Of a stretch of 64,000 bases of DNA, positions 11,678 through 22,374 are shown piece after piece. The stretch is taken from NCBI GenBank assembly GCA_021234155.1, contig JAJEKV010000106.1:2586836-2650835 (forward strand), given 5' to 3'. The position numbers and the translations under genes are program-made. The notes beneath the pieces are model-generated. The model made no database searches, was not told the origin of the DNA, and saw only the letters and a program-made list of their open reading frames with translations. Position 1 is the first letter of the stretch, and every line of letters begins with the position of its first letter. This stretch comes from Isoetes taiwanensis. Taxonomy: Eukaryota; Streptophyta; Lycopodiopsida; Isoetales; Isoetaceae.

Positions 11678-13508
11678 TCAAGGGACGTGAAGCCCTGGTC
11701 TGGCGTGAAACCAAACCAACCCAATTTGACTGCTGCACCGGAGGGTTGAGTGCCTGATAAATTTCTTCTTGAGCTTGTTGATCCAGAGGATTTGAGGTGG
11801 ATGCTGCTTGCTGAGGTCTCTATTGTTGAGGTGGCCGTGGTGGCTTCCGCAAAACAGGATGCATGCCTTGTTTACCATTGGCAACCCACGGTGATAAGCG
11901 GAGGCGTCTGAAGCGAGTTGATTTATTAGGGAAGTTCTTGGGAAGTTGAGGGGCCATGCGTGGTGGTATGACCCCCACCGTGACAATGATAACAACTTGA
12001 GCCTTGGAAGGGTCAAAAGGTGGGCCGGGAGCCTTGCCGTGTTTGGTGGAGGTTGTTGAGTTTGTTGATCTTGTTGAGGTTGTTGAGCTTGATATTGCTG
12101 AAGGCGGGATATGGTTGTTATTGTTGGGTGTGGTGCGGACTTGAAAAACCATCTTACTTTGAAGGGTGTAGGATGAGGCGAGTGCATTTTCCATGGCATG
12201 ATTGCATATGTTACATCTTTTGCAATGAGGGTCCATTTGTGGGTTGCATTCATTTGCCAAATGGCCTTGATATTTCTGATATGGCACCAGGATCGAGGCG
12301 TTATGGATTAGTTTGTTGAGGCTAGGCGCATTGCGAGGAACCATGGCCGGGTGGCATGAAAGGTAGTTCTATGAGAGCAACACCTCGTGAGGAGACATTG
12401 GCCAGGAGTGATTTACCAATTCAATCGCTGCTCCAAAGTCTTGGGGCCTTGAGATACTCCGTCATGAGGCGAATGGCGGGAGGAAGGCCAAAGAAACGGA
12501 CAAGAATCGGCTGCGTGGGGTACTCACGGAGCTTGCTAATAAGGATGTGAAAGGCGGTGCGCAAAATCAGTAGAACTCAGGTGGGTTGTTCTTTGAAGAT
12601 CATTGAGTTGCTTGGCGCGGAGTTGATCATCATCCGTGGTGCCATAATGAGAGAGGAATCGGTTTTCATCTCTTGCCGGTTTTGCTTCCGGTGGCTTTTG
12701 TTTGCCATGAGCCATTGATGAGGGTGCCTTGCGGCGTGGTAGAAAAGATGTGAAACTTGAGTTGAGGGTTTGGCGTGACCATTGAGAATGGTCAAGGCCT
12801 CAAATTCTTCCATGTGAGCTTGAACACTTTGATCGAGAGGTTTGCCTTTAGTGTTGCCAAAGTAGGATATGTCGGCTTTAAATTGTGATTAGGAGATGAA
12901 GAAATTGAGGCTGGAGCATAGGCAGGTGGAACATATCACGGGGAAGATAGCGTGATTGAACGGTAGGTAAATTTGAGAACAAGGTGGTGGTGGAGCGAGA
13001 AAAACTTCGGAGGGCGAGAAATGAATGTCATGTGGTGAAGGACCATGGGAGCCCTCCTCATTAGACTTGAGATCGGTGAGTTGGTGGCAGGAAGAGCATT
13101 ACGAAAAGATGGGAAGTCACGAAATTCATGAACATGGAGGGCCAAAAAAAGAAAATTAGGGGATAGCCCATCCGTAGGAGGAGGGAAGAAGGTTGTGAAG
13201 GCGGAGAGGGTGTGGCTGAGGGTATGGTAATGTAGGTGCTTTCTAGAGTCTGGAGATAATGAGACGTGGGCTGAACAGGGGTGTGATGTGACGACTGAGG
13301 TTGAGAACAATCTTGGAGCCTACGGGGAGACCACAGTCGAGAATGGCCGAAGGGGTAGGTGGTGCCGGTGAGCTCTTGGACCACGACCTCCCCCAATGTC
13401 ATAAGCATGGTCATACATGTCCCGAACAACCTCGCGACGTTGATGGCGCTCCAAACAAGCCGCCGTTTGGAAAAAAAGGTCTTCAGGAGTGAAAACACGA
13501 GCAGACAT
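11678..13508 (-). pseudogene. Gypsy Gag, frameshifted
   Basis: The start is taken as the ATG at 13506-13508 (MSARVFTPEDLFFQTAACLE), which follows a leader with no earlier ATG in frame. Around 12780-12870 the minus strand reads YFGNTKGKPLDQSVQAHMEEF then EAL, matching the usual Retrotrans_gag pattern Q-x2-S-V-x6-F-E-x-L. A degenerate zinc knuckle follows near 12270 (HLANEC with the two first cysteines as tyrosine), and a second near 11985 (CYHCHGGGH with the last Cys replaced). Several frameshifts and stops separate the pieces. Gag would form the intracellular particle. Confidence 0.8.
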
Positions 13509-14100
13509 GTTGGAAAAAAAAGGGAAAGATCAGACCCGGCAGCGGCGATAGTGTTTGGGGTCTGGGTTCGGGAACTCCTGCAAGACAACCCTCTGTGAGG
13601 ACCCTTGGATCAGACAGGAGAATCCGGGAGCTATGTCACGCGGGATTTGCAAACGAACAAAGGAAAGAGAAAACAAGAACACAACAGAAACACAATAGTG
13701 TGAAGAAAACTCCTTGATATCAATCGAATACATGAGCTCTCTGCTCGAGAGAGAAAATGATGGGAGACAAGAGCAAAAACTCATCTAACCTTGAGATGCT
13801 AGCTCTACTCATATATATAGTACAATGGCCTTGGGCCCAACATAGATAATCGGCGGATCTCGGTGCCGACTTTTGAAGGAGGAGGCGATTTTCTGAGGAA
13901 TCTTTGGCGGTGCCTTTTGAAATGCTGTAATCACTTGGCCCTGGTGCCAGGTCGGGCTGTCATCATCTATTCTCGGCTTCTTCTTTGGCTGACTTTTAGG
14001 CGTGACCTTATCGTGGTCTTCTTTGGGCTTTTGATGGTGACCTTGACACGGATTTGGCGCCTTGTTCTTGAGTGCAGTCGAGGTGTGCATGAATAGTCTG
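13509..14100 (-). promoter_or_regulatory. Leader and probable 5' LTR (U3-R-U5) of the gypsy element
   Basis: On the minus strand a TATATATATGAG box lies near 13810-13822, followed by a C/T-rich stretch with CTCTCTCGAGCAGAGAGCTC near 13735-13755 and GTTCTTGTTTTCTCTTTCC. It ends with CCTGTCTGATCC and GGGTCCTCACAG close to 13600, about 90 bases before the gag ATG. This order fits an LTR promoter followed by a transcribed leader. No second LTR copy is present to fix the edges, and I do not recognise the primer binding site. Confidence 0.45.
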
Positions 14101-15271
14101 TACCGGGACGTCTGAGAACTAACATGCCATTATGTTCTTTCACAAGAACACACTAAAGCATGCTATGCATAAGCTATATCAGTGGCTTGTTAAGTCTGAA
14201 ACCTCATCAGCTTCTACTAAACAACTATGAAATATCGCCAATCCAAGCCAAGCCCGCATTCACCTAGCACATATAAGCGGTTTTCCACGGAGGAATACTT
14301 GAGCTAATATATAATATTATTTAAGGAGAAATCGTTTGGGCGATCCTAAATGCCCTCAAGGTGAAGCTTCATTAATTTCGAGCAAGTTTTAGTTTTGTCT
14401 CCCTTTTAGAAGACTCTATCAATACGACAACCAGATTCTCGATCATAAGGCTTACCAATTACCTCGGAATTATTCTAAGCTTCACCGGCTCTGACATGCT
14501 GCAACCAACTCAAGCTCGACTTAGACTTCCTTCTCCAAATCCGTTGTTACGTAATCTCTCAATTTTTCTTTGTATGCGGTTTCCTCTAACAGTATTAAGC
14601 CCTTGTTTGTTTAATCCTTTACATTTTTTACAAATGGTAGAGAGTCAATTAACACGGAAATTAGCCTAAATCGTCGATTAACGAGAGGCTGGAATGGTTG
14701 TTTAGAAGAAAACTTCGACCTAGAAGTTGCGGACTGCTTCAAAGACATCGTTGAAATTGAATCGACCAAGAGGTTCAATCCCTCCCCCTTCTCCCCAAAA
14801 AAAAAAAAAATGAAGGGTAGAGGCAAGAGCTAAAGGGTATCCGCCACGGAAGGAGTAACAGAGTTTAAAATCGGAGAGTTTGGTCGATGGTCGGTGGGAT
14901 GAGGATCGAGGGTGAAAGAAAATCACGAGAACTTGATGGGCTGGGGTCGGTGGGAATCTGCGGATGAGGGCTTGAAAACTAATATAGAATGCATTAATGT
15001 GGATCCAAGTGAAGAATTGGCAGCTTCTGATTGTTTGAAGAATTATAGGTATGATCAGCTCATCCAAAAATGACGTTGTCAAGTCGATGACTGCACCAAA
15101 ACCTACACCTGGAAGGTGGAACTGGAGAATCACAGGTTCAGGGTGCATGAATTATTTGAAAAATTCAAGCTTCTAGATGTGCCAAGGGGCCGAATTCCCA
15201 AGAATAAAGCTGAGGTGAGGATAAGAGATTATGGGAAGATTAAGATTCAGAAATCTCTTGATACGGACTTT

Positions 15272-15273
<2 letters not shown>
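14101..15273. other. No supported gene
   Basis: The largest frame (14720-15148, minus, 142 codons) has no domain I recognise. A plus-strand frame at 15110-15270 (HRFRVHELFEKFKLLDVPRG...) is rich in charged residues and could be a gene or transposon fragment, but it is cut by the LINE insertion at 15274. An A13 tract lies at 14797-14809. Confidence 0.4.
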
Positions 15274-15307
<34 letters not shown>

Positions 15308-15356
15308 TATGAATATGTTATATTAATTTATAGAGTAAGTGTTATACATATCCCAC

Positions 15357-16603
15357 CTAAGGGGTTAATAAAGCCAATCTTTGCATATCCGAGCTCATAT
15401 CATCCTTAGCTAACCAATGACACTTAAAAAACACATAAAATCCTTGGATCTTACCAATCCTGTCTAGACTTTTATTATAGTTGAGCCCATATTTCCGATG
15501 ATGGGCGAGAGCCATGAGTGCCACCTCCATGTTAAAAGTATTCTTCATATTGTCCAAGCAAAATTATTTGTCCCCCATAGAAATTCCACATCTATGTTTC
15601 CATATTGTCCTGACCCTATGTTAAGAAGGGGCCTTGAGAGATAACATCTTCATCGGTAGCCACAATTATTGCTTTGGCCATTGCAAAACATTGGTGCCAA
15701 TGGCGGACACACCCAATCCCAAAAGATCATAACCTTAGGACAAAAATAAGTGAGAGAGGGTTTACAGTCTTGCATCAGCGGGCATCTATCACTCAGAAGA
15801 GTCCCCTTTCCATAGAGTCTCTCCATAGTGCTCAATCCTCCCTGTAAAGCTAACCATCTGAAAAATTGCAACCTTCTTGAGCATAGTGAAGTCCATGACC
15901 TAGCTAGTAGTTGTTTTGCCTGTAAAATATCAACTCCCAACCTGTCAGCAGCTTTGAGAGGGGAGTTAGCACAGAGAAGGCGGTAGATCGTGCTGACAAC
16001 ATATTTCTCCTCCTGTTTACAAGCCCATCTATCGCTTGGACCATCCTGTCCTGAAAGATTAGCCAGAGTGCTACATATTTCACGGTAGATCTTCCTATCA
16101 CCCTCCCCTGCACCTTGTACCTTTTCTTTAAAGCGAGACCAGGAGAGCCATCGTACACCATCCCAAAGATGTGCCACTCTAGTGATATTTGCTGACCTCA
16201 ATTTAAGGAAAATGCGGGGGTGTGTGAGAGCAAGAGGGAGGTTATTTCTCATCCATATCTGAGTGTTCCAGAAAATGCCCAACTTTCCAGCCTCCCTCGG
16301 AGCTTCCATTGGCTTAAAAAGACTTTGCACTTCTAACCAAGCCTCTAATAGCTTCCGCATAATTGGTGATGTGCCTGGGGCGATTTTGTAACTATAGAAG
16401 AAGGAACCCATTTCCTCCCTGGGTAAAGAAGGTTTACCTTTTAAGGTACAACGTTGAAGCCAATATTTGACAAAGTGCAGAGCTGGGGAGGTAATACCTT
16501 GTAATGCTCTCCACACATATCTGCCTGCGAGTGCTGAGCTTGAGTTTCCAGGTCCTTGCACCCCATCCCTCCGTCCTTTCGATCTATACACAGTACCGAC
16601 CAT
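15357..16603 (-). pseudogene. LINE ORF2 C-terminus: zinc-binding domain (zf-RVT)
   Basis: The frame contains CSRRLQFFRWLALQGGLSTM near 15840-15900 and then CPLMQDC..YFCP, the usual W-L-A-x2-G-x-L-T and Cys/His pattern of the plant LINE zf-RVT domain. Before it are GRYVWRALQGITSPALHFVKYW and GKLGIFWNTQIW, the linker after the RT domain. After it the pieces near 15357-15557 (HHRKYGLNYNKSLDRIG) correspond to the last ORF2 residues; the LINE at 46-53 kb has a similar AKQGLNYDRQWDSLG ending. Frameshifts separate the blocks. Confidence 0.88.
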
Positions 16604-18093
16604 GCCACCTTATGCATACCTCCCCCCCATATAAACTTTCTGATGATGGTGTGGATTTGGTTATAAATGTATTTAGGCGCCACCATAGCTGAGGAGTAGT
16701 ATACATGAGAAGCAGCAAGGATTGCATTGGCAACTGCAATCTTTCCAGCAGTCGCAAGCCCTTTTGCTGACCATAAGTTGACTTTCTTTCTTAGGTTGTC
16801 TAGTATAGGGGTCCAGAGTCCTTTTAGATTATCAGAAAGGACCAGGGGTATAGCAAGCAATTTTGTGGCTTCATCCTTAAAATTGAAATCAAAGTCTTTT
16901 ACCCGGATCAACATCGCATCAAAGGGCCAAATAACTGCACATTTTGTCGCATTGAGCTCTATCCCTGATAACTTCCCGAATGCATCTACAATTTCATGGA
17001 AAGCTGCAGAGCTGGAGTCATCATATCTGAGGAAGATGAACGTATCATCTGCATACTGCATGATTGAAAGCTTTTGCGGGGAGTCAGGGAGCTGAAGACC
17101 AGTGAGAGTGCCCTCAGATATTTTGAACTCTACCATCTTAGTAAGTAAATTTGCTATGATAAAAAACAAATAGGGTGCCAGAGGGCACCACCACGACACC
17201 CTTTCTTAGTTCAAATAGCCAGAGGGTTGCCCATTAATCAAAGCGTATTTGAAGCAAATTTGTTGAAACCTAAAGACATCTCAACAAAGGATGCATCAAA
17301 ACCCATATGTAGCATAATATCTTGAAGACCCCTCCAGCGAAGAGTATCATATGCCTTGCGGAAATCCATTTTCAATAAAACACAATTCTATTTGGAGAGT
17401 TTACACCAATGCAGTCCTTCTCTTGCTGCTATAAAGTTATCCAAAATATGCCTACACGGTAAGAAAGCCGTTTCTTTGACTTCCAATGACCTTATTGAGG
17501 ATTGGCTTGGTCGGTTGGCAATTATCTTCATGATGACCTTGTAAAGCACATTAGTCGGCTATAGGTCTCCACTTTCGTTTAGCTTTTGTGGCCTAGCCAC
17601 CTTGGGACAGAGAGATAAAACACGTGGACAAAGTTGGGTGTAGATGTCGAGCCTCCCAAGCCCCCCTTATTGCCCGAATAAAGGCCGGACTCATAAGATC
17701 CCAAAATTCCACTAAAAATTCTGGAGGAAAACCATCAGGGCCAGGAGATTTACCTGAAGCAAGGGAGGAAAGAGATTTAAAGATTTCATCGTCCTCCAGG
17801 TGGCGCATTAAAGACTTGTTGTCATTCTCAGAGATTTTGCCCCCCGAAGGAATTTTTGCCATCCAGTTTTGAAGTATGGAGCCATAGTTGGTGGGAAGGG
17901 GGTCTTCTTTGAACATGCATTGAAAGCTTTCTTTCACATATGCTCTGATCCCATCATATGAATCAATCCTATTCTGCTGATCATCAATGATAGAAGTGAC
18001 ACTGTTTTCTGCCAATCTGGCCCCAGCAAGTCTAAAGAAGTGTCTAGAATTCTCATGATCAACCTCTGTATACCATTTTGTTTTGGATCTCAC
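16441..18093 (-). pseudogene. LINE ORF2: reverse transcriptase domain, frameshifted
   Basis: The N-terminal RT landmarks lie in 17593-18093: LASGKSPGPDGFPPEFLVEF, which is the S-G-K-x-P-G-P-D-G-x-P motif of plant LINEs. The palm lies in 16441-17199: LAPYLFFIIANLLTKMVE and IMQYADDTFIFL with the catalytic YADD near 17050. Thumb and linker text follows (ATAGKIAVANAILAASHVYY). Between 17200 and 17590 the A/B motifs are broken by shifts and stops. The enzyme would prime on nicked chromosomal DNA; this copy cannot make one intact protein. Confidence 0.92.
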
Positions 18094-18151
18094 AGCGCCC
18101 CCCCAGCCTCTTCCTCTTCGATAGCCTTAGCTCTGCCCTCAAGGTCTGCTT

Positions 18152-19000
18152 CTAAAGAATGAAGGGTAACATTAAAAGGTCTGTTAGAAGATCTTGCTTT
18201 GTGATTCTGAGTTGGTCATATATAGTATTTTTTGATCTTTTAAACTCTTTAGCCCTATCTCGACCCCAATTTTTAATCCAAGCCTTAATCATCCCGACCC
18301 ACTGAATCCAGGCCTTCATACTTGGCAACCCATTCTCCGGAGGATGGGACACTAAAAAGGTTCGGAAGGTGAGCTTTTGCGGAACATGGTCAGACTGGGT
18401 GAAAGCCAAATCCCCTTCAACAAAGCATCTGTCTAGGAAACCCGCTGACTTGTTGGCCAAGTAGAATCTGTCAAGCAAACAATACACCCGATCATGTCCC
18501 TTCTGTTTATTGGACCAAGAGAAGGATGTGTTAGAAGGCGGGATCAAAGCAAAGCCCACATTGACAATTAAGGAGTTCCATGAAGCATTTTCTTCAGCTG
18601 ACAGGTTCCTGTGGAGTCTGATTTTCTGATCCCAGATATCGGTCATATTTAGATCTCCACCCAAGAGCCAATTTTCCACTTCTTGCTGTAGGATCCAGGT
18701 CTCAATCTCTTTCCACATTATGGCCCTTTCAGCCGGCTTATTAGAAGCGTAGATGTTGAAGACCCCACCTACATCCACGTGTCTCAAAAATCTTTGCTGC
18801 CATCTCCATTTTATTGCCCTGAATTGGGTACTACATTTTGCCCCCCTCCACAATGAAGCGGTACCCCTTTGTGCCTTGGTACACACAAATTTAGCCACAA
18901 TTTCACCAAAAAAAATCCGGAGGGCAAGGGGTAGCGTGAGCAAGGCATATGACCAAAGCGCTATCGACCTTCTCGATGACCACGGCCCAGGCGAGTTCAT
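18152..19000 (-). pseudogene. LINE ORF2: apurinic-type endonuclease domain, 5' truncated
   Basis: The frame has NIYASN, NWLLGGDLNMTDIWDQK, TSFSWSNKQKGHDRVYCLLD and the closing TQSDHVP. These are the N-x-Y-A/G, G-D-F-N, S-W-x-N and S-D-H-x-P motifs of the exonuclease-endonuclease-phosphatase fold that nicks target DNA. The first motif (T-W-N-x-R-G) and the Q-E/E-H block expected about 100 residues earlier are absent, so the domain is incomplete. It is followed by the RT domain in another frame. Confidence 0.9.
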
Positions 19001-19780
19001 TAACTGCGGATCTGCGGAGAAAGGAAGCCCAAAAACATGAATTGCAGTAAGGCCGGCTAAGGGAGACCAGGGTGAGGATGAGGAGCCACCATGGTAATTT
19101 GGAAGATAAGGTATTGTTTGGTAATTTGAGCTTGTTGAGCTCCGATCAGCTCCAATTGGACGATGATGTGGGGAGTCCTCTCTTGAAGATGGACTGACAA
19201 ATCATCAATGTTGAATTCCACATCTCAAGTTAGAGGCCCTTAAATTCTCTACTATTCGAGGTGCCCTTGGTTGTAAAGTCGAGATCGATGCCGACTGCTT
19301 AGGGGCTTATTTACTGTAAGTTTATAGTCCTTGTATCTATTTCTTACACAATAAGCTAGATTTAGCATTTCAAGATTCTTGCACACTCAATTCCGGTCCA
19401 AAAACACTGTCACCATGTCCTCCTGCACCTTACTACTTTTGGTCTATTCTTAAATGGTTCGAAACCAGGGCTGTGTGCTACCTGTGACCAGTTTGTGAAG
19501 CTAATTCTGTGATCTTCGTTTGGTAAGGCGCATTGAAAAATCTAGTATGCACAGTTCTACTACATACCGGTTAATGCAAGGCAAGTTGGGTTTGGGACTC
19601 CAAATTTTTTATTGCATTGCTAGTTCTTTGATTTGATTGTAGCTTGTGTTTTGCCCCTTGCATATTGCATTTCGATTCCTTTGATCCCCTCCATGCTCCA
19701 GTTCGAGGGTCCATCACTTTGTGAGTGTGCCATTTGCAGACTATGTTTTTAATGTTGTCTTCTAATGACTTGACTTGCAG

Positions 19781-20091
19781 GTTTTTAAGTGATGTATTCA
19801 TGAGGTGGAAGCTCCACAGCATCATAACAACCAGGATTGTGGCATCTATGTTATTTGTTATGTTCAAAAATTCATCAGAGAAATCTACAACAAGGAGACA
19901 GATGTGAGTAATAATTGTTTTATTTTTTGTTTAGTGAGATTATGGACTCTCCATCTTTACTCTATTGTCTACAGATGGTGATCAACTGGGACTGGTTTGC
20001 CAAAGAAGACATGGACAATTTGAGGGCAGGCTTTAAGTTGATGTTACATAAGTTAAGTGACTGTGTAATTGCAGGAAAATCAACATTCTAG
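19781..20091 (+). pseudogene. C-terminal exons of a Ulp1-like cysteine protease (peptidase C48)
   Basis: Two exon-like pieces are separated by a short intron with good borders: CAG|G at 19780/19781, GAT|GTGAGT at 19903/19904, and CTACAG|ATG at 19974/19975. The first reads QHHNNQDCGIYVICYVQKFI; Q-x5-D-C-G with a following hydrophobic strand is the catalytic-Gln/Cys signature of Ulp1/SENP SUMO proteases. The second reads INWDWFAKEDMDNLRAGFKL and ends at TAG 20089-20091. A TGA (19790-19792) lies in frame shortly after the first acceptor, and the His/Asp part of the triad was not found upstream. Ulp1-like genes are commonly carried by plant MULE and CACTA transposons. Confidence 0.68.
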
Positions 20092-20396
20092 TATTCTACT
20101 TGCCAGAGGATAGCAACCGGTTGCCCATTTTGACCGGTTGATGTTGAATGGTCCCTGATTTGAACTCTCTCCACTGCAAGAAAAAAAATGGTTGTTTTTT
20201 GTTCAGAACATGTAAATTGTCCCCCCTGTTTGAAAATATGACTTCAAATCACTGTTTTTAATGGTTAATTGAAGTGGGAATTGCTTTCCTTTTCCCTTGT
20301 CTTAAATTACTTTTGAATTATCAATTTGGATCCACATGAACTCATTAAAAAACATCGAAACCATTCACACATTTTACAACCATTGTAACAGACGAT

Positions 20397-20645
20397 CTAA
20401 ATTTGAACATCTCTGGGATCCCAAACTTTGAACACCTCCAGGATCACCAGCAAATGAGACCGTCCTCTGGGATCCCCAAATGGCAGACCTAATAAAAAAA
20501 AACCATACCACAGAAAAATAAACATTGGCATGGTGATCCCAGAGCATAGAATCATTAATATGGTGATCCTGGAGGTCAAGATCACCATGCAGACGATGTC
20601 GTCCTCCGGGATCCCCAGTTGGCACACGGGATAAATTAAACAAAT
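20397..20645. repeat. GGATCCC-GGAGG type repeat cluster (left copy)
   Basis: Short words such as CTCTGGGATCCC, TGGTGATCCTGGAGG, AAGATCACCATGCAGACG and TCCTCCGGGATCCCCAGT recur within 250 bases and form imperfect palindromes (GGTGATC...GATCACC). The segment from TCCTCCGGGATCCCCAGT into the AAATAA..AACCAT tail matches two copies at 29.95 and 30.15 kb in the same orientation. It marks one edge of the 20.4-30.2 kb transposon-like zone. Confidence 0.75.
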
Positions 20646-21069
20646 AAACCATAGGCGGGTAGAAGCATGAAAGGGTGATTGAAGTTTTTTGTATATTGAT
20701 GTAGAAATTTGAACTGGGTTAAAGTGTTTGTAGTGTACATTTTGAATTTTACATGGAGTTGCCTATCATTAATAAAGGCGGTTGACGTACAATATTCTCC
20801 ATGATTATACCAAATCCTCCCGAAATCTTGGCACACATTTTGACTTTCTTCAATCGATCAAACATGGCTCCGGATTCTACCTCAAGGAAAACTTGCCCCG
20901 AATCGATTATACCTGCTCCTAAATCGAATGCATTTCAAGAAACAAATGTATCTTGAAGAAATTGAAATTCCTTTCCTTCAAGCAGTAATACAAATCCCTT
21001 CAAGCAGTAATACAAATCTGGTTAATAATTGATTTTTTGTGCAGGATGTTGTATCTTCTTTCTGCAGAA

Positions 21070-21272
21070 TGGATCGATGTCTTAAAGCACCAGTTGAAGA
21101 AGAAACTATGGAAGAAGGATTGGACTCTCATGCAAGCACTTTGAGGTCAGCATCGGGTTCAGATTTCAATCCCTCTGTTGATGAAGTAAGAGGAAAGCCT
21201 TTATTACAAGCGAGGCAAAGAAAATCAAAGCAGAGAGGGTTTGTAGGGGTGGATCGTGACAAAATCAATTAG
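21070..21272 (+). CDS. Possible exon of the transposase-like gene downstream (unrecognised)
   Basis: The open stretch starts at ATGGATCG near 21070, just after two AG acceptor-like sites, and encodes a charged, serine-rich segment (EEETMEEGLDSHASTLRSAS, then FNPSVDEVRGKPLLQARQRK). It ends at TAG 21270-21272. Many plant transposases begin with such an acidic then basic region. It is on the same strand as the cysteine-rich exon at 22375. I do not recognise a domain, and the junction to later exons cannot be fixed by eye. Confidence 0.35.
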
Positions 21273-21881
21273 AAGAAAGGTAAATGCTCTTTGTAAAATC
21301 TCATAATGAATGAGGTATCTAATTTGAATCAAAACGACAAAGTATATTTGCAAGAAGATTATGCGGGACAAAGATTGCAATTCCTATTTGAGCTTCTTTG
21401 CAAAGCATTACGTACTATCTATGGTGGTTGGAGAGGAAGGAGAATTCTGAAGACTTCACTAGCGACTAAGTTGCTCAAAATACATCTAGAAATATGAAAC
21501 TAGCGATTGGAGAGAAGGAAAAGAATGTCACTAGGTGGAACAAATCGTGGGCATTAGCGGTGAAATCCAAGAACAAATACTATAGATCGGGCTATCAAGG
21601 ATATGGTTGCTTTCGGTTTGGTTAGATAACTCAAAGGTCTCACCAAAAATTAGAGATGTCATGAAGAAGAGGACACAACCAATTCAATATATTGACATTA
21701 CCGAATGCATTTGTAATTTATTTTGTAATTGCATCTTTTTTTCGAATATAGATGTTTTTATTTTGTAACAACGATGTAAAGTTTATAACAGATTTCTTTA
21801 CTTTTTTGAATGTAATGTAGATCACGGTTTGCACTAGTTTGCTCTACATGAAAATGTCAAATTATTTCATGGCAATACGTA

Positions 21882-22177
21882 GATATTAGAATGAAAGCTG
21901 AAAAAGATGGTCTTCCAACATTCATAGTAGCTGATGCAGGCCGTACACAGGTTTGTATTTGAAGTGATTACGCATGACACGTTGGAGCTTGTATTCCTTA
22001 CAAGTATAATGAGAAACTATAGTCTGTCGCTGCCCTGATCAAGCTTTACAAGATTTGTTGATGAATGTCTACATCTGGTTAAGCAAAGTGGATGCTGGTT
22101 ATTTGCAGATTGCAGCAGGATCAAAGACTTGTTTACATGTATATTCTGGATGTATTGTAGATGTAGGCAGTAACTAA
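21882..22177 (+). pseudogene. Two exons resembling peptidyl-tRNA hydrolase 2 (PTH2), captured fragment
   Basis: The first exon piece (to 21950) reads MKAEKDGLPTFIVADAGRTQ and stops at CAG|GTTTGT. After a 158-base intron ending TTTGCAG, the next piece (from 22109) reads IAAGSKT in the same reading phase. Joined across the splice, D-A-G-R-T-Q then I-x-A-G-S-K/R-T is the conserved C-terminal signature of PTH2/Bit1 enzymes, which release peptides from stalled peptidyl-tRNA. After GSKT the text departs from the family (CLHVYSGC...) and stops at TAA 22175-22177. Only this fragment is present, inside a transposon-like zone, so it looks like a host gene piece carried along. Confidence 0.62.
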
Positions 22178-22306
22178 GAAGAAATTATTGTGGAGATATA
22201 TTAATTGTCAAGAAATTATGTGACTTCATAGTAAATGAAATAAAATTCATGTCAGAATATACATGTATGTGTGGGAGTTTAGGGTCTTGAATATGTAAAA
22301 GATTTG

Positions 22307-22341
22307 CATGTAATGTAATGTAATGTAATGTAATGTAATGA
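22307..22341. repeat. (TAATG)n pentanucleotide microsatellite
   Basis: Six to seven TAATG units run uninterrupted, about 35 bases before the splice acceptor TTTTACAG that opens the cysteine-rich exon at 22375. It lies in the presumed intron. Confidence 0.9.
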
Positions 22342-22374
22342 GGTGACTAATTTTATTTCACTGTAATTTTACAG

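Larger units (their letters stand above)
10211..14100 (-). mobile_element. 5' half of a minus-strand Ty3/gypsy retrotransposon
   Basis: Reading downward there is a leader/LTR-like stretch (13509-14100), gag (11678-13508), aspartic protease (10652-11236) and the protease-RT linker (10211-10648). The sequence then leaves pol abruptly at about 10240, where the FAWSYKDL linker should lead into reverse transcriptase; AT-rich repeats follow instead. No RT or integrase of this element is present, so it is a truncated copy. The plus-strand integrase fragment at 40.1 kb belongs to a comparable non-chromovirus gypsy lineage but is separate. Confidence 0.85.
15274..19010 (-). mobile_element. LINE (non-LTR retrotransposon), minus strand, 5' truncated or decayed
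   Basis: The plus strand has T29 at 15274-15302, the complement of the poly(A) tail, which gives the 3' end. Reading downward from 19000: endonuclease, reverse transcriptase, then a cysteine-rich zf-RVT domain and the 3' untranslated region. The first part of the endonuclease (the first catalytic strand) is missing or unrecognisable, and no ORF1 is present. A possible diverged target duplication (CTCTTGATACGGACT beside the tail and CTCTTGAAGATGGACT near 19175) is too weak to use for the 5' border. Confidence 0.92.

Noticed and set aside
19165-19195. CTCTTGAAGATGGACTGAC as the target-site duplication partner of the LINE at 15274
   Set aside because: It matches CTCTTGATACGGACTTTAA only with several changes, and no LINE coding joins up to it; too weak to set the border.
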